A DNA stretch of 64,000 nt from Actinoalloteichus caeruleus DSM 43889 (GTDB lineage: Bacteria; Actinomycetota; Actinomycetes; Mycobacteriales; Pseudonocardiaceae). Within the stretch, counting starts at the first letter, position 1; every line of letters begins with the position of its first letter. A program made the translations under genes and the position numbers. The stretch is from contig NZ_AUBJ02000001.1 in NCBI RefSeq assembly GCF_000429185.2, positions 62,001-126,000 of the forward strand. The letters run 5' to 3'. Positions 18,552-27,715 of this stretch are shown piece by piece. Under the pieces are notes generated by a model. It had not been told where the DNA came from, did no database searches, and saw nothing but the letters and a program-made list of their open reading frames with translations.

Positions 18552-20438
18552 CTAGTTGGTCCGCTTGCTGGGCAGGTGGCGTCCGATGTACCCGACGTAG
18601 ACCCGGCCGGAGTGCGCCGTGTCGTCGAGGTAGTGCAGGCGTGGGCTGGTCATCCCCTGCTTGGTGATCTTGAAATGGGCGCCCATGAAGGCCCTGCCCT
18701 CCGGGCGGACCTCGACGGGTACCGGGAAGGTGCGGGCCGAGCTGAAGTACTGGTTGTTCTGCACGTCGTTCGTCTCGTTGTGCGCGTGGCGGTTCGCGGA
18801 GACGCCCCGACAGCCCCGGGGCAGGTCGCGCAGGTAGCCGGCGACGTCCCGCTCGCACCGGCCCTCGGCGCTGGCCGCGGCGTAGTCCTCCAGCGCGACC
18901 AGGGCGGCCCAGATCTTGCCCACCCACACGCACAGGGTGTCCTTGTCCGCGAGGGCCCGGGTGATCTGCTGGTCCCCGGTGAAGGCGACGTGCGCCAGCT
19001 TGTCGAGGTGTTCGAAGAGCTCCTCGTAGGTGTGCGGTCGGGCGTCGTCGTCGCCGGACGGGGGCTCCAGGTGGGACACCCGGGCGTCCCGCGCCCACAG
19101 GGCGAGGGTCCGGCGCAGCCGGGTCTCGACCGTCAGCAGTTCCTCGGCGGTCTCCGCGTGCTCCAGCTGCTCGTCCTCCCAGCCCCGTCGGAGCAGGTCG
19201 CGCTCCTCACGCAGCCGGTCGATCTCGGAGGTCCGCTCCCGCAGGCGTTCCGCGATCAACTCGCGCGTCGACCGGGCGTGCCGGGCGGCGGAACCGAGCG
19301 ACCCGAGCGCGGTCAGGGACTCCACCGTCACCTCCGCGCTGCCGGTGGCGGCGAGCAGGGCCTCGGTCAGGGCGGTCCACCGTGCCCGGTCGACGAGCAC
19401 CCCCTCCGGTGCCGGCTCGTCCCGGGGGGTGCCGGTGGGCTCGCCGGCCTCCTCCGGGACCGGCTCGCTCCCGTGGTCGTCGGGGGCGGTTCGGGCCGGT
19501 GGCGGCACCGCCGGGCGGGCGGGGGCTGCCGGTGATCCGTCGCCGGACAGGCCCGCGACGACCAGGCTGTCCATCTCCTCCTCGAGCGCGCGGTGCGCCC
19601 GGAGCACCGCGCCCGGGAGCGGGGAGTTCTCCGCGACCTCCCGCGCCTTCCACCCCAGGATCCTGGCGTTCTCGCGATCGTCGGACTCCACGATCCGCGA
19701 CAGCCCCAGCAACCGGTGCTGCCGGGCGCCGACGCGGTCGGTCAGGTCAAGACCTGGGCGGTAGCTGCGCAGGCTCCAGGGCGGGACGGCGTAGGCGGGG
19801 CCGGCGTCCCGGTTGAACGCCTCGGTCGCCGCCGGATCGAGCACGTAGGTGGTCGCGAGCCCCGTGGTCTGGTTGAGGAGCCGACCGGCCAGGCCCTCCC
19901 ACCGGGCGAACTCCACGTCGTCACCCCCGGACGATCCGGCGAGGATCGCCAGTCCCCGTCGCCCCGGGTCAGCCAGGACGGTGAGCAGCCAGTCGGTGTC
20001 GTCGACACCGACGCGGGCGGGCGCGGGGCGCAGGGTGTGCGCGCCGTCGCGGACGTCCAGCACCTCGGTGAGGGCGGTGGCCAACCGGGGTGTTCCGGTC
20101 CACACGCGGCGGTCGCTGGTTCCTCGCGGTCCGGGGGACTCGACGTCGAGCCACAGCCACGGTCGGTCCCGCTCCCGCCTGGGCACCGCGACGGTCAGCT
20201 GCGTGACCCAGCCGCGTGGCTCCCGGATCCGAGCCCGCACCTGGTGGGAGCCGTCCCGTAACCGCCGTTCGAGCAGAGCTCCCTCCACGTCCCGTTCCAG
20301 GCGCACCGACCGCCCGGGGGTCAGCGCGTCGGCCTCGTAGCCCTTGCCGCGCAACCAGGAACGCAACTGGCCGAGCACGATTCTGACGAGGTGGTCTCGG
20401 TCGCCGTGGACTTCGCCGAACATGCGGTACCCGAGCAT
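18552..20438 (-). CDS. Large coiled-coil protein of unknown function
   Basis: 628 residues, not recognised. The N-terminal about 250 residues are mixed alpha/beta (MLGYRMFGEVHGDRDHLVRI; VTQLTVAVPRRERDRPWLWL), resembling a nuclease or nucleotide-binding scaffold without a clear motif. A Pro/Ala linker follows (about 300-350), then a long helical coiled coil (TRELIAERLRERTSEIDRLR and on). The compact C-terminal domain ends in HFKITKQGMTSPRLHYLDDT and VYVGYIGRHLPSK. The last 45 residues look strongly constrained. No signal peptide or membrane segment. Next to an ANT-like nucleotidyltransferase; a defence or stress role is only speculation. Confidence 0.75.
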   Translation of the reverse strand: MLGYRMFGEVHGDRDHLVRIVLGQLRSWLRGKGYEADALTPGRSVRLERDVEGALLERRLRDGSHQVRARIREPRGWVTQLTVAVPRRERDRPWLWLDVESPGPRGTSDRRVWTGTPRLATALTEVLDVRDGAHTLRPAPARVGVDDTDWLLTVLADPGRRGLAILAGSSGGDDVEFARWEGLAGRLLNQTTGLATTYVLDPAATEAFNRDAGPAYAVPPWSLRSYRPGLDLTDRVGARQHRLLGLSRIVESDDRENARILGWKAREVAENSPLPGAVLRAHRALEEEMDSLVVAGLSGDGSPAAPARPAVPPPARTAPDDHGSEPVPEEAGEPTGTPRDEPAPEGVLVDRARWTALTEALLAATGSAEVTVESLTALGSLGSAARHARSTRELIAERLRERTSEIDRLREERDLLRRGWEDEQLEHAETAEELLTVETRLRRTLALWARDARVSHLEPPSGDDDARPHTYEELFEHLDKLAHVAFTGDQQITRALADKDTLCVWVGKIWAALVALEDYAAASAEGRCERDVAGYLRDLPRGCRGVSANRHAHNETNDVQNNQYFSSARTFPVPVEVRPEGRAFMGAHFKITKQGMTSPRLHYLDDTAHSGRVYVGYIGRHLPSKRTN

Positions 20439-20975
20439 GGCTCCTCCGGACGGGATCGCGGCTGGACCGGTCGGACGCCGTGGAGTGCCCGGGCGCGCTG
20501 CTCTCGCCGCACCCCTCGTCGGCGGCGGGGGACACCGGACCGAGGGGTGGCTGAGCTGTCGGACGGAGGGTGCGGAGTTGGACGGGCGGGGCCTGGAGCA
20601 CGGGAACAGCGGAACGGGGAGTGCGCGGCGTTCGGCCGGGTGGTCCAGCCTAGCGCGCCCACCACCGGGGCCGCGGCGGTTCCTGGCCGAGGATTCCTTG
20701 GTTGACCAGCCAGTTCGTCGAGCGGACGTCCTTCGAGGATTGGGGCGAGCGGCGGAGGGACCCCGGGAGAGCCCTCGCCCCCGTCAGGTGAACGGCGGCC
20801 GACCACCCCGCCCCCGGAAGTCGCCCTGCCGATCCGCTGGTGCCCGGCCCCGCCCCGCCCCGGACGCGTCCGGAGCTGCTCCGCTCGCGGGCGTGGCCAC
20901 CGGAGCGGGAGGTCGGCGCCAGCCGCCGACCTCCCGGCCAGGGCGGACGGTCGGTGCCGCCACCCGAGGAGGAAC
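20439..20975. other. Intergenic region
   Basis: 537 bases upstream of the coiled-coil gene and downstream of the aldo/keto reductase gene. All open frames here are GC shadows. I see no RNA gene or confident hairpin; the part near 20440-20660 probably holds the promoter of the minus-strand coiled-coil gene. Confidence 0.35.
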
Positions 20976-21938
20976 TCAGGCGGCGTCCAAGGCGGCTCGG
21001 ACCTCCTCGGGCAGCACCAGCTGGGCGCCGTCCAGCGCCTCGTCGAGCTGGGCGACCGCGCTCACCCCCACGATGGGCGTGACCACCGGATCACCGGACG
21101 ACATCCAGGCAAGGACGACCTGGTTGACGGTGGCCCCGACGGCGTCCGCCGCGTCGCGGAGCGCCCTGAGACGCCGTGCGGAGGCCGCGCCCCGGTACTC
21201 CGGCGCCAGCGGGGTGTCCGGCCGGGTGTAGGCACCCGAGAGCAGGGGGGAGTAGCCGACCAGGTTGAGGCCTTCCGCGCTGGCGTGCGCCAGGTCCTCG
21301 TCGTCGAACGCCCGCTGCGGACCGAAGGGGACCGAACGGTCCGGGACGAGGTAGGTGTACCGCTGCTGGAGGTGGGAGCACCGGGGCCAGCCGTGCCGGG
21401 CGGCCAGCTCCAGCGCGGCCACCGTCCGCTCGCGGCGGTGGTTGCTCAACCCGATGTGGGACACCTGACCGGCGGCGACCAGTTCCGCGAACGCGCCCAG
21501 CGTTTCCTCCAGGTCGGTCGACTCGTCCTCCACGTGCGCGTAGAGGAGGTCCACGGAGTCGGTGCGCAGCCGCTCGGCGCTGCGCTCGAACTGTTCGCGG
21601 ATGACGGCAGCCGACAGGCCCTCCGCCTGCTCCGGCCACGGCGCCCCGAGGGTGGCCGGCCGCGAGCCGACCTTGGTCGCCACCACCATCTCCTGGTGCG
21701 CTCCTCGGTCGGACAGCCACCGGCCCAGCACGGCCTCCGACTCGTCGCCGGTACCGCCGTCCGCCCAGAAGCAGTAGCAGTTCGCGGTGTCGAGGTGGCG
21801 GCCTCCCCGTTCGGCGAACCGGTCGAGGATCTCCCGCGAGCGGTTCTCGTCGACCCGGGTGCCGAAGTACATGGTCCCCAACCACGGTCCGGGAGTCTCG
21901 GGGCCACGGGTGGGGTTGTCGCCGATGGGGTTCGTCAC
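20976..21938 (-). CDS. Aldo/keto reductase
   Basis: 320-residue NADPH-dependent aldo/keto reductase. The tetrad is visible: Asp and Tyr in HLDTANCYCFWADG, Lys in MVVATKVGS and His in LLYAHVEDE. The C-terminal tract PIVGVSAVAQLDEAL is the family NADP-binding end. It starts at GTG, seven bases after the GT4 gene, so it is the last gene of the minus-strand glycan operon. In that setting it may reduce a keto-sugar intermediate, though this is inferred from position only. Confidence 0.92.
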   Translation of the reverse strand: MTNPIGDNPTRGPETPGPWLGTMYFGTRVDENRSREILDRFAERGGRHLDTANCYCFWADGGTGDESEAVLGRWLSDRGAHQEMVVATKVGSRPATLGAPWPEQAEGLSAAVIREQFERSAERLRTDSVDLLYAHVEDESTDLEETLGAFAELVAAGQVSHIGLSNHRRERTVAALELAARHGWPRCSHLQQRYTYLVPDRSVPFGPQRAFDDEDLAHASAEGLNLVGYSPLLSGAYTRPDTPLAPEYRGAASARRLRALRDAADAVGATVNQVVLAWMSSGDPVVTPIVGVSAVAQLDEALDGAQLVLPEEVRAALDAA

Positions 21939-21945
21939 GGTGTTC

Positions 21946-23145
21946 TCACGACCTCGTCTCGTGTCGGTCAGCTTGGTGGGCGGGAGGTTCCCGCCGGCCC
22001 TCGACGGCGGGGGGTAGCAGGGAACGGAACAGGTTCTCGTAGCGGTCGAGGCAGCTCTCGACCCCGAACTCCTGGCGCGCCCGGTCGCGGCCCGCCTCCC
22101 GGATCGCCGTGTCCCAGGTGAGGGTCGATCGGAGGGCGTCCCGCAACGCCGGGACGTCGCGGGGCGGCACGATCTCGCCCATCCCGGTCGCCAACACCGG
22201 GAAACGGCCGCCGGGGAGGTCGGTGGTCACCGAGGGCACCCCGCACATCATCGCCTCCGCCTGCGCGATGCCGAAGGACTCGGCGACCGAGGGCAGGGCG
22301 AACACGTCCACGGAGGAGTAGAAGTCGTTGATCTCCCGCCCGCGCAGCAGGCCCAGCACGCGGATGCGGTCGTCCCTCGCCGCCGCCGCCCGGACCATGC
22401 CGATCACGCTGCCACCGGCGACGGTCTCGTAGTCCCCGCCCAACAGCAGGCGCGCGTCGGGGTCCTCGATCTCACCGAAGGCCCGCACCAGGTACTCCAG
22501 GCCCTTGTCGGGAACCATCCTGCCGAGGAACCCGATGTGCGGGCCGGTGGTCTCCCGGTACCCGGGCTCACCGCCGGACCTGTCCAGGCACGGAGCGGGG
22601 ATCGCGGTGAGCCGGGCGTCGGTCAGCGTCGGCCACTGCTCCGAGTGCCTCGCCTGGTCCTCGCTGTTCACCACGACCGCCGTCGAGCGGCGCAGCGCGG
22701 TGCGCACCGACCGGCGCACCACCCCCGTCGCGATCCTGTTGACCAGACCGGGTGGCAACCACAGGTCGATGTGGTAGGTGCTGACCACCGGGACCCGCAG
22801 CCGGGGGACCAGGACCGCCGCCGACTCCAACATGGGCAGGTGCAGGTGCAGGACGCGCGAGCGACGCGCCACCCGCCGCACGGTGGAGGCGAAGGACGGG
22901 CTGACCGTGCCCCGGCCCACCGTGGCCACCACCGGTGTCCGGTGGACGTCCACACCCCCCAACCGCTCCCGCGTCGGCAGCGCCGGGTCGTGGCGGGCGG
23001 CGACGACGGCAACCCGCCACCCCCGCTCGGCGAGCCCCTCGGCGACCACTCTGGCCACCTCGGTCAACCCGCTGACGTAGGGCGCGTAGTAGTTGACCGC
23101 CACGCACAGGTCGTAGTCGACGGCCGGCGACGGAGCTGAGGTCAC
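21946..23145 (-). CDS. GT4-family glycosyltransferase
   Basis: 399-residue retaining glycosyltransferase of GT-B fold. The N-terminal acceptor half has YYAPYVSGLTEVARVVAEGL. The donor half has HIGFLGRMVPDKGLEYLVRA, the EX7E motif ESFGIAQAE and CGVPSVTTDLPGG. It acts at the cytosolic membrane face, joining a nucleotide-sugar unit to a lipid-linked or surface acceptor. The ATG overlaps the stop of the upstream membrane-protein gene (ATGA). It is co-transcribed with the membrane protein, EEP protein, GT2 and UbiA genes. Confidence 0.92.
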   Translation of the reverse strand: MTSAPSPAVDYDLCVAVNYYAPYVSGLTEVARVVAEGLAERGWRVAVVAARHDPALPTRERLGGVDVHRTPVVATVGRGTVSPSFASTVRRVARRSRVLHLHLPMLESAAVLVPRLRVPVVSTYHIDLWLPPGLVNRIATGVVRRSVRTALRRSTAVVVNSEDQARHSEQWPTLTDARLTAIPAPCLDRSGGEPGYRETTGPHIGFLGRMVPDKGLEYLVRAFGEIEDPDARLLLGGDYETVAGGSVIGMVRAAAARDDRIRVLGLLRGREINDFYSSVDVFALPSVAESFGIAQAEAMMCGVPSVTTDLPGGRFPVLATGMGEIVPPRDVPALRDALRSTLTWDTAIREAGRDRARQEFGVESCLDRYENLFRSLLPPAVEGRREPPAHQADRHETRS

Positions 23146-24323
23146 GAGGCATCACTTCCCGAGGAGGAGATCGAGGGGGGAACGCGGCCGGCGGAGGGGA
23201 CCGCGACCACGGGGGACGGCGTCCGCCTCGCCCGCCGGCGCCCCGACCAGGAGCTGTGGGCGAAGAGCGTGACATCCGCCAGAGCGAGGAGCAGCCGGCT
23301 GATGGTCGCCACCACCACCGCCGCCGGCACCGGGAGGCACGTGCTCAACATGAGGACCAGCACGCCCTCCCGGACCCCGAGGCCGTCGGGCACGAGGAAG
23401 GCCAGGCTGCCCGCCACCATCGCCAGGGCGAACCCGCCGACCGAGGGCAGCACGGCGGCCGCCGGGTCCGCTCCGAGCCCGACCGCGAGCACCCACACGT
23501 GCGCGCCGGTCACCAACCAGGACAACACGCACAACCACACCGAACGGCGGAGCGGGGCCAGTGGTACCGGCGCGAGCCGGGCGCGCACCGCCGGAACGCT
23601 GGTGGCCAGGCGCGTCGCCAGCCGGAGCAGCCACGGGGTCAGCAGCAGCACCAGGACCGCGCAGGCGACGGCGCCGAACACCAGCCACTCGTCCTCCCAC
23701 CGGGCCGCCGCCACCGGCAGGGCGACCCCGGCCCCGGTCGCCACCGACACGGCCAGGTACACGCCGAAGGCCGCCGTGATCTGCGCCGCCCTGATCCCGA
23801 GCCCGGCCGCGAGCTGGGCCTGGAGCACCACCGACCACATCACCCCCGGTACGTACTTCCCAATCGCGCCGGCCGCGAACAGCCGAACCGCGTCACGCGC
23901 GGACACGGGACCAGCCAGCGCCACCAGCGGTGCCCGCCACGACAGGGCGGTCACCACGACCCCGAGCACCACGGGCACGAACGCGGCGGCCAACAACCCG
24001 GGGTGGAGCGCGCCGAGCGCGGCCCCCAGCTCGTCGCGTTGCTCCACGATGCCGTGCCCGACGAACACGGCGGCGGCCAGCAGGATCCCCACCGTCACCG
24101 TGGTCCGCAGCCAGCGCAGGCCCGCCAGTCTGGTGACGGTGGCGAGCAGCGACGCCACCAGCGTCCTCGGCCCCTCGTCGTGCCGGGCGGGCGCACTGGC
24201 GCCGACGGCGGGACCTCCGGGCCCCGCCCCGTCCGTCTCCCGCTGGGGGTGTGGTGCCGACGCGACGGCGGCGCCGTCAGCCTCGAACCCGGCGACGTCC
24301 CGGGCGTCGCGGTACCCGCTCAC
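23142..24323 (-). CDS. LPG-synthase-type (UPF0104) integral membrane protein
   Basis: 393-residue multi-pass protein of the lysylphosphatidylglycerol synthase transmembrane/UPF0104 group, without the aminoacyl-transfer domain. About eight helices follow a 70-residue hydrophilic N-terminus. Family marks are AIGKYVPGVMWSVVLQAQLA and FLVPDGLGVREGVLVLML. Such proteins in glycan clusters are suspected lipid-linked sugar flippases. The GTG at 24323 overlaps the upstream stop (GTGA). A close paralogue is encoded at 29800-30975, sharing the same two signature stretches. Confidence 0.9.
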   Translation of the reverse strand: MSGYRDARDVAGFEADGAAVASAPHPQRETDGAGPGGPAVGASAPARHDEGPRTLVASLLATVTRLAGLRWLRTTVTVGILLAAAVFVGHGIVEQRDELGAALGALHPGLLAAAFVPVVLGVVVTALSWRAPLVALAGPVSARDAVRLFAAGAIGKYVPGVMWSVVLQAQLAAGLGIRAAQITAAFGVYLAVSVATGAGVALPVAAARWEDEWLVFGAVACAVLVLLLTPWLLRLATRLATSVPAVRARLAPVPLAPLRRSVWLCVLSWLVTGAHVWVLAVGLGADPAAAVLPSVGGFALAMVAGSLAFLVPDGLGVREGVLVLMLSTCLPVPAAVVVATISRLLLALADVTLFAHSSWSGRRRARRTPSPVVAVPSAGRVPPSISSSGSDAS

Positions 24324-25405
24324 CGGTCCCCTCCTACCGAGATGCGCGCGATCTGCACGGAGTGGTCGGACAGGCCCGCCGGGTCCTCCAGCCGGTAGTC
24401 GTGGGCCACGACGCCGTTGCGGACGAACATCCAGTCCAACCGCCACAGCCGGAGCGCGGAGCTCAGGTCCCAGGACACCGGGTGCACCGAGGACCCCGCG
24501 TCCGCGGCGTCCTGGCCGAGGTCGCGGATCCGGCGCAGGTCGCCCATGGCCGGGGTGGTGTTGAGGTCACCCCCGATCACCCCCGGGCGTTCGTCCCGGG
24601 TCGCACTCGCCCGCAGCGCGTCGTAGGCGGCGACCCGCCGCTCGTCGCGGGCACGCAGCGTCCGGTAGAACTCGCCGGACAACGGGCTCAACGTCGGGTC
24701 CATCTGGGCCCGCACGTGCACGTTGTAGGTGGACAACGCGGCACCTCCCGGAGCGGCCACGTCCACCCGGAGGACGTCGCGGTGACCGACGGCGGGCACG
24801 TCGAGGACGGGGAGCCGGGACAGCGTGACCAGGTGGCCCCTGATCACGATGTCGTAGTCGGGGAAGCGTGCCTCCAACGCCGCCTCCTCGTCGATCGACA
24901 CGATGCGGCCGTCCACGAAGTCCAGGTACTCCTGGAGGAGGTAGACGTCGGCGTCGAGATCACGCAGGTGCTGGTAGAAGTCATCGGAGTCGTCGGTGCG
25001 ATCCCAGTACTCGGTGTTCCAGGACACCACCGTCACGGTCGGGCCGGCCGGGTCCCCGGGGCCGGGCGTCAGCACCCCCAGGGTCAGACCGCTCTGCGGC
25101 ACCGCCGCGACCAGGCCGACGAGGGCTACCGCGAGCAGGCGCCAGCCGCCCCGTACCAGGGGCACCGCGAGCGCGAGCGACGCCGAACCGACCAGGTAGG
25201 CGATCGGCGGCACCACCGAGAAGGCCAGCCAGAGGTGCCACCGGCCGGACACCACGAGGTTGAGCAGCACGAAGGCCGTCCAACCGCAGGCCGAGACGCC
25301 AACCAGCGTTCGGAGGACGTGCCGCGCCCGCCCACCCCCGCCCGCGTCCGGCCCGCCGCCGCCCGGTGGCGGGCCCGGGTTCCGCGTCAGCACCGCGTCA
25401 GCCAC
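24320..25405 (-). CDS. Membrane-anchored endonuclease/exonuclease/phosphatase-family hydrolase
   Basis: 361 residues: a Gly-rich start, three membrane helices (about 33-105) and an external EEP domain. Catalytic marks are VVSWNTEYWD, DVYLLQEYLD (Glu), GVIGGDLNTTP (Asp/Asn) and LSDHSVQIARI (Asp/His). The domain is likely outside the cell, where it might cleave a phosphodiester in a lipid or glycan carrier. The GTG at 25405 follows GAGGGGG and overlaps the end of the GT2 gene by eight bases; a start 24 bases upstream is possible. It is part of the minus-strand glycan operon. Confidence 0.88.
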   Translation of the reverse strand: MADAVLTRNPGPPPGGGGPDAGGGGRARHVLRTLVGVSACGWTAFVLLNLVVSGRWHLWLAFSVVPPIAYLVGSASLALAVPLVRGGWRLLAVALVGLVAAVPQSGLTLGVLTPGPGDPAGPTVTVVSWNTEYWDRTDDSDDFYQHLRDLDADVYLLQEYLDFVDGRIVSIDEEAALEARFPDYDIVIRGHLVTLSRLPVLDVPAVGHRDVLRVDVAAPGGAALSTYNVHVRAQMDPTLSPLSGEFYRTLRARDERRVAAYDALRASATRDERPGVIGGDLNTTPAMGDLRRIRDLGQDAADAGSSVHPVSWDLSSALRLWRLDWMFVRNGVVAHDYRLEDPAGLSDHSVQIARISVGGDR

Positions 25406-26507
25406 CAGCCACCCCCTCACGCAGCGCATGGCTCACCGGCCGCTCGCCCGCCGGCCGGTAGCGCCGGCGGAAACCACGGGAGGTCACCCAGCGCAGGACC
25501 CCGCACCCGGCGGCGGCCGCGGTGGTCACGTTCATCAGCCAGTGCAGCGGTACCACCGCCGCCAGGAACCGGGCACCACCGTGGCCGAGGGCGGCGCGGA
25601 ACAGCGCGCGATCGCAGAACGCGAACGCGGTGAACAGGGCCAGTGGAACCGCGGCGCCCGGCCACCCCAGGAACAGCGGGAGCGGGGCGGAGGCCAGGGA
25701 CAGCGCGGCCGATCCGACCGCCACCGGCCGGTAGGCCGTGTCCCGGGTCGACGGCCGCGCCCCACCCGGCCGGGCGAAGAGGGCCACCAGCGGCACCGAC
25801 CGCGTGAACTGCTTGCGCAGCAGGACACCGAGCCGGTCGTCGTCATCGTGCCGGCCCAGGACCTCGGGGCTCAGCACGATCCGGGACACCTCGGCCATCC
25901 GCGCCCCGTACTCGACGTCCTCGGTGGAGCGGAGGTTCTCGTCCAGCGGTCCGACCTGGTCGAACACCGACCGGCGGATGGCCCCGAGCGAGAAGAACGC
26001 AGCCCGCACGTCCCCGGCGCACCGACGACGCCACAAGTGCCCGTGGAACACCTTGTACCGCTCGACGGCACCGTCGTCGACCAGCGGCACCGAGTCGTAG
26101 ATGCCGCACACCGACCCGACGTCGGGTTCCCGGCGCAGCAGCTCCACCGCCGTGGCCAGCGCGTCCGACGCCAGTTCGACGTCCGAGTCGAGGAAGAAGA
26201 GCACCTCCCCCCGGCTGGCCGCCACACCGGTGTTCCGCGCCGCCGACACCCCCTGGTTCGGGGTGCGGATGACCCGGCAGTCGAACCGGCTCGCCACCGC
26301 CACCGAGCCGTCGGTGCTGCCGTCGTCGACGACCAGCACCTCCACCCGGGGGTAGGTCTGCCCGAGGACCGCCTGGAGGCAGCGGCCGAGGGTGCGCGCG
26401 TAGTTGAAGTTGGGGATGATGACCGACACCAACGGCGTCCAGTCCGGTGCGCCCCGCCCTGGATCGGGGGCGGCTCCTCCCGGCGGCGCGACCCGCCCGG
26501 CGCTCAC
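25398..26507 (-). CDS. GT2-family glycosyltransferase with membrane helices
   Basis: 369 residues. The GT-A domain starts PLVSVIIPNFNYARTLGRCL, has VVDDGSTDGS and the donor/metal DXD-like FFLDSDVEL, and the acceptor region ENLRSTEDVEYGARM. The C-terminal 120 residues hold three to four membrane helices. Such membrane GT2 enzymes transfer sugars to polyprenyl phosphate or to a lipid-linked glycan at the inner face. The GTG overlaps the UbiA stop (GTGA), so translation is coupled. Confidence 0.92.
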   Translation of the reverse strand: MSAGRVAPPGGAAPDPGRGAPDWTPLVSVIIPNFNYARTLGRCLQAVLGQTYPRVEVLVVDDGSTDGSVAVASRFDCRVIRTPNQGVSAARNTGVAASRGEVLFFLDSDVELASDALATAVELLRREPDVGSVCGIYDSVPLVDDGAVERYKVFHGHLWRRRCAGDVRAAFFSLGAIRRSVFDQVGPLDENLRSTEDVEYGARMAEVSRIVLSPEVLGRHDDDDRLGVLLRKQFTRSVPLVALFARPGGARPSTRDTAYRPVAVGSAALSLASAPLPLFLGWPGAAVPLALFTAFAFCDRALFRAALGHGGARFLAAVVPLHWLMNVTTAAAAGCGVLRWVTSRGFRRRYRPAGERPVSHALREGVAGG

Positions 26508-27520
26508 AGGGCACCCGCCACGACGAGCACCGCCAGCCACAGGCCGGCGTTGACGACGGTCGGCACGTCCCGGAACAGGTCGGATCCCGGGTCGCCGCCG
26601 GTCCGCCGCACCGTGACGAGCTGGAGGTACCGGAAGACCGCGAAGGCCGCCAGCGGGAAGGTGAGGACCACCAGCGCCGAGGCCGCGGCGGTCGGACCGA
26701 ACCCGACGAAGTTCGCGTAGCTGAGCAGCGCCGCGGCGAGCGTGACGACGATGACGTGGTCGAGGAACGTCACCGAGTAGCTGGCCAGGGTGGGGCGGTG
26801 CGCCAGCGCGGCCGGGTCACGTTCGACCAGGGTCAGCTCGTGGCGGCGTTTCCCCACCGCCAACAGCAGGCACGCGCAGTACACGCAGATCATCAGCCAG
26901 GGGTCGATGGCGGCGCCGACCGCCAGCGAACCGGCCACCGCCCGCAGGACGAACCCGGTGGCCACCACGGAGACGTCGACGAGCGGGCGGTTCTTGAGCA
27001 CCAGGCAGTAGGCGAGGTTCAGGGCCAGGTAGCCGCCGATCACCAGGGACACCGCCCACGGGAGCAGCAGCGACCAGAGGACCATCGCGGCGCACCCCGC
27101 CGCGATGAGGAACCACGCGGTCGCGGTGCTGACCCGGCCGCTGGCGAGCGGGCGGTTCCTCTTCACCGGGTGCAGCCGGTCGGCCTCCCTGTCCCGCAGG
27201 TCGTTGAGCACGTAGACGGTGGAGGACGCCGCGACGAAGGCCAGCACCGTCGCGAGGAGCGGCCAGAGTCCGGGCAGGACGGCGGCGGGTGCGGTCAGCA
27301 GTGGGGGGAGCACCACCACGACGTTCTTCACCCACTGCTTGGGCCGGACCAGGCGGAACAGGTCCCGGGGCCCGGCGCGCCCCGATCTCGCCGGGGCCAG
27401 CGGTGCGCTCCCCCTGGCGGAGGCGTCGCCGGTCGGGGGCGGGGTGGAGGGCGGATCGACGTCCCCGGGTCGGGGAGCGGGCAGCGTCGGGGTCTGGTTG
27501 GTCTCCAGTGCGTGGTCCAC
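26504..27520 (-). CDS. UbiA-type decaprenyl-phosphate phosphoribosyltransferase-like protein
   Basis: 338-residue UbiA-superfamily membrane enzyme with eight to nine helices. The prenyl-diphosphate site is NDLRDREADRLHPVKRNRP, the arrangement of actinobacterial DPPR synthase (UbiA of the decaprenyl-phospho-arabinose route), and the start is RLVRPKQWVKNVVVVLPP. DPPR synthase links phosphoribose from PRPP to decaprenyl phosphate. The GTG follows AGAGGAA at good spacing; the longer frame upstream is low complexity. It heads the GT2-EEP-membrane protein-GT4-AKR run, suggesting a lipid-linked pentose is made for a surface glycan. Confidence 0.88.
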   Translation of the reverse strand: MDHALETNQTPTLPAPRPGDVDPPSTPPPTGDASARGSAPLAPARSGRAGPRDLFRLVRPKQWVKNVVVVLPPLLTAPAAVLPGLWPLLATVLAFVAASSTVYVLNDLRDREADRLHPVKRNRPLASGRVSTATAWFLIAAGCAAMVLWSLLLPWAVSLVIGGYLALNLAYCLVLKNRPLVDVSVVATGFVLRAVAGSLAVGAAIDPWLMICVYCACLLLAVGKRRHELTLVERDPAALAHRPTLASYSVTFLDHVIVVTLAAALLSYANFVGFGPTAAASALVVLTFPLAAFAVFRYLQLVTVRRTGGDPGSDLFRDVPTVVNAGLWLAVLVVAGAL

Positions 27521-27715
27521 GCGGTTCCTCTCGTCCGGTTGTCCAGTCCCCCACCGGAGGTGGGCGGTCCGGGGCTGGCCTCGGTCGCGCGGCATCGTCG
27601 CCGGGCGAGGGAGCGGTGTTCGGGAGCCGATCAGGGGTTGGCGGAGCAGCACGCGGCGCACCGGTCCGGGGAGTCCGGCCGGCGTGCCGGTGAGGCCCCC
27701 GTTCGGGGGGTGAGA

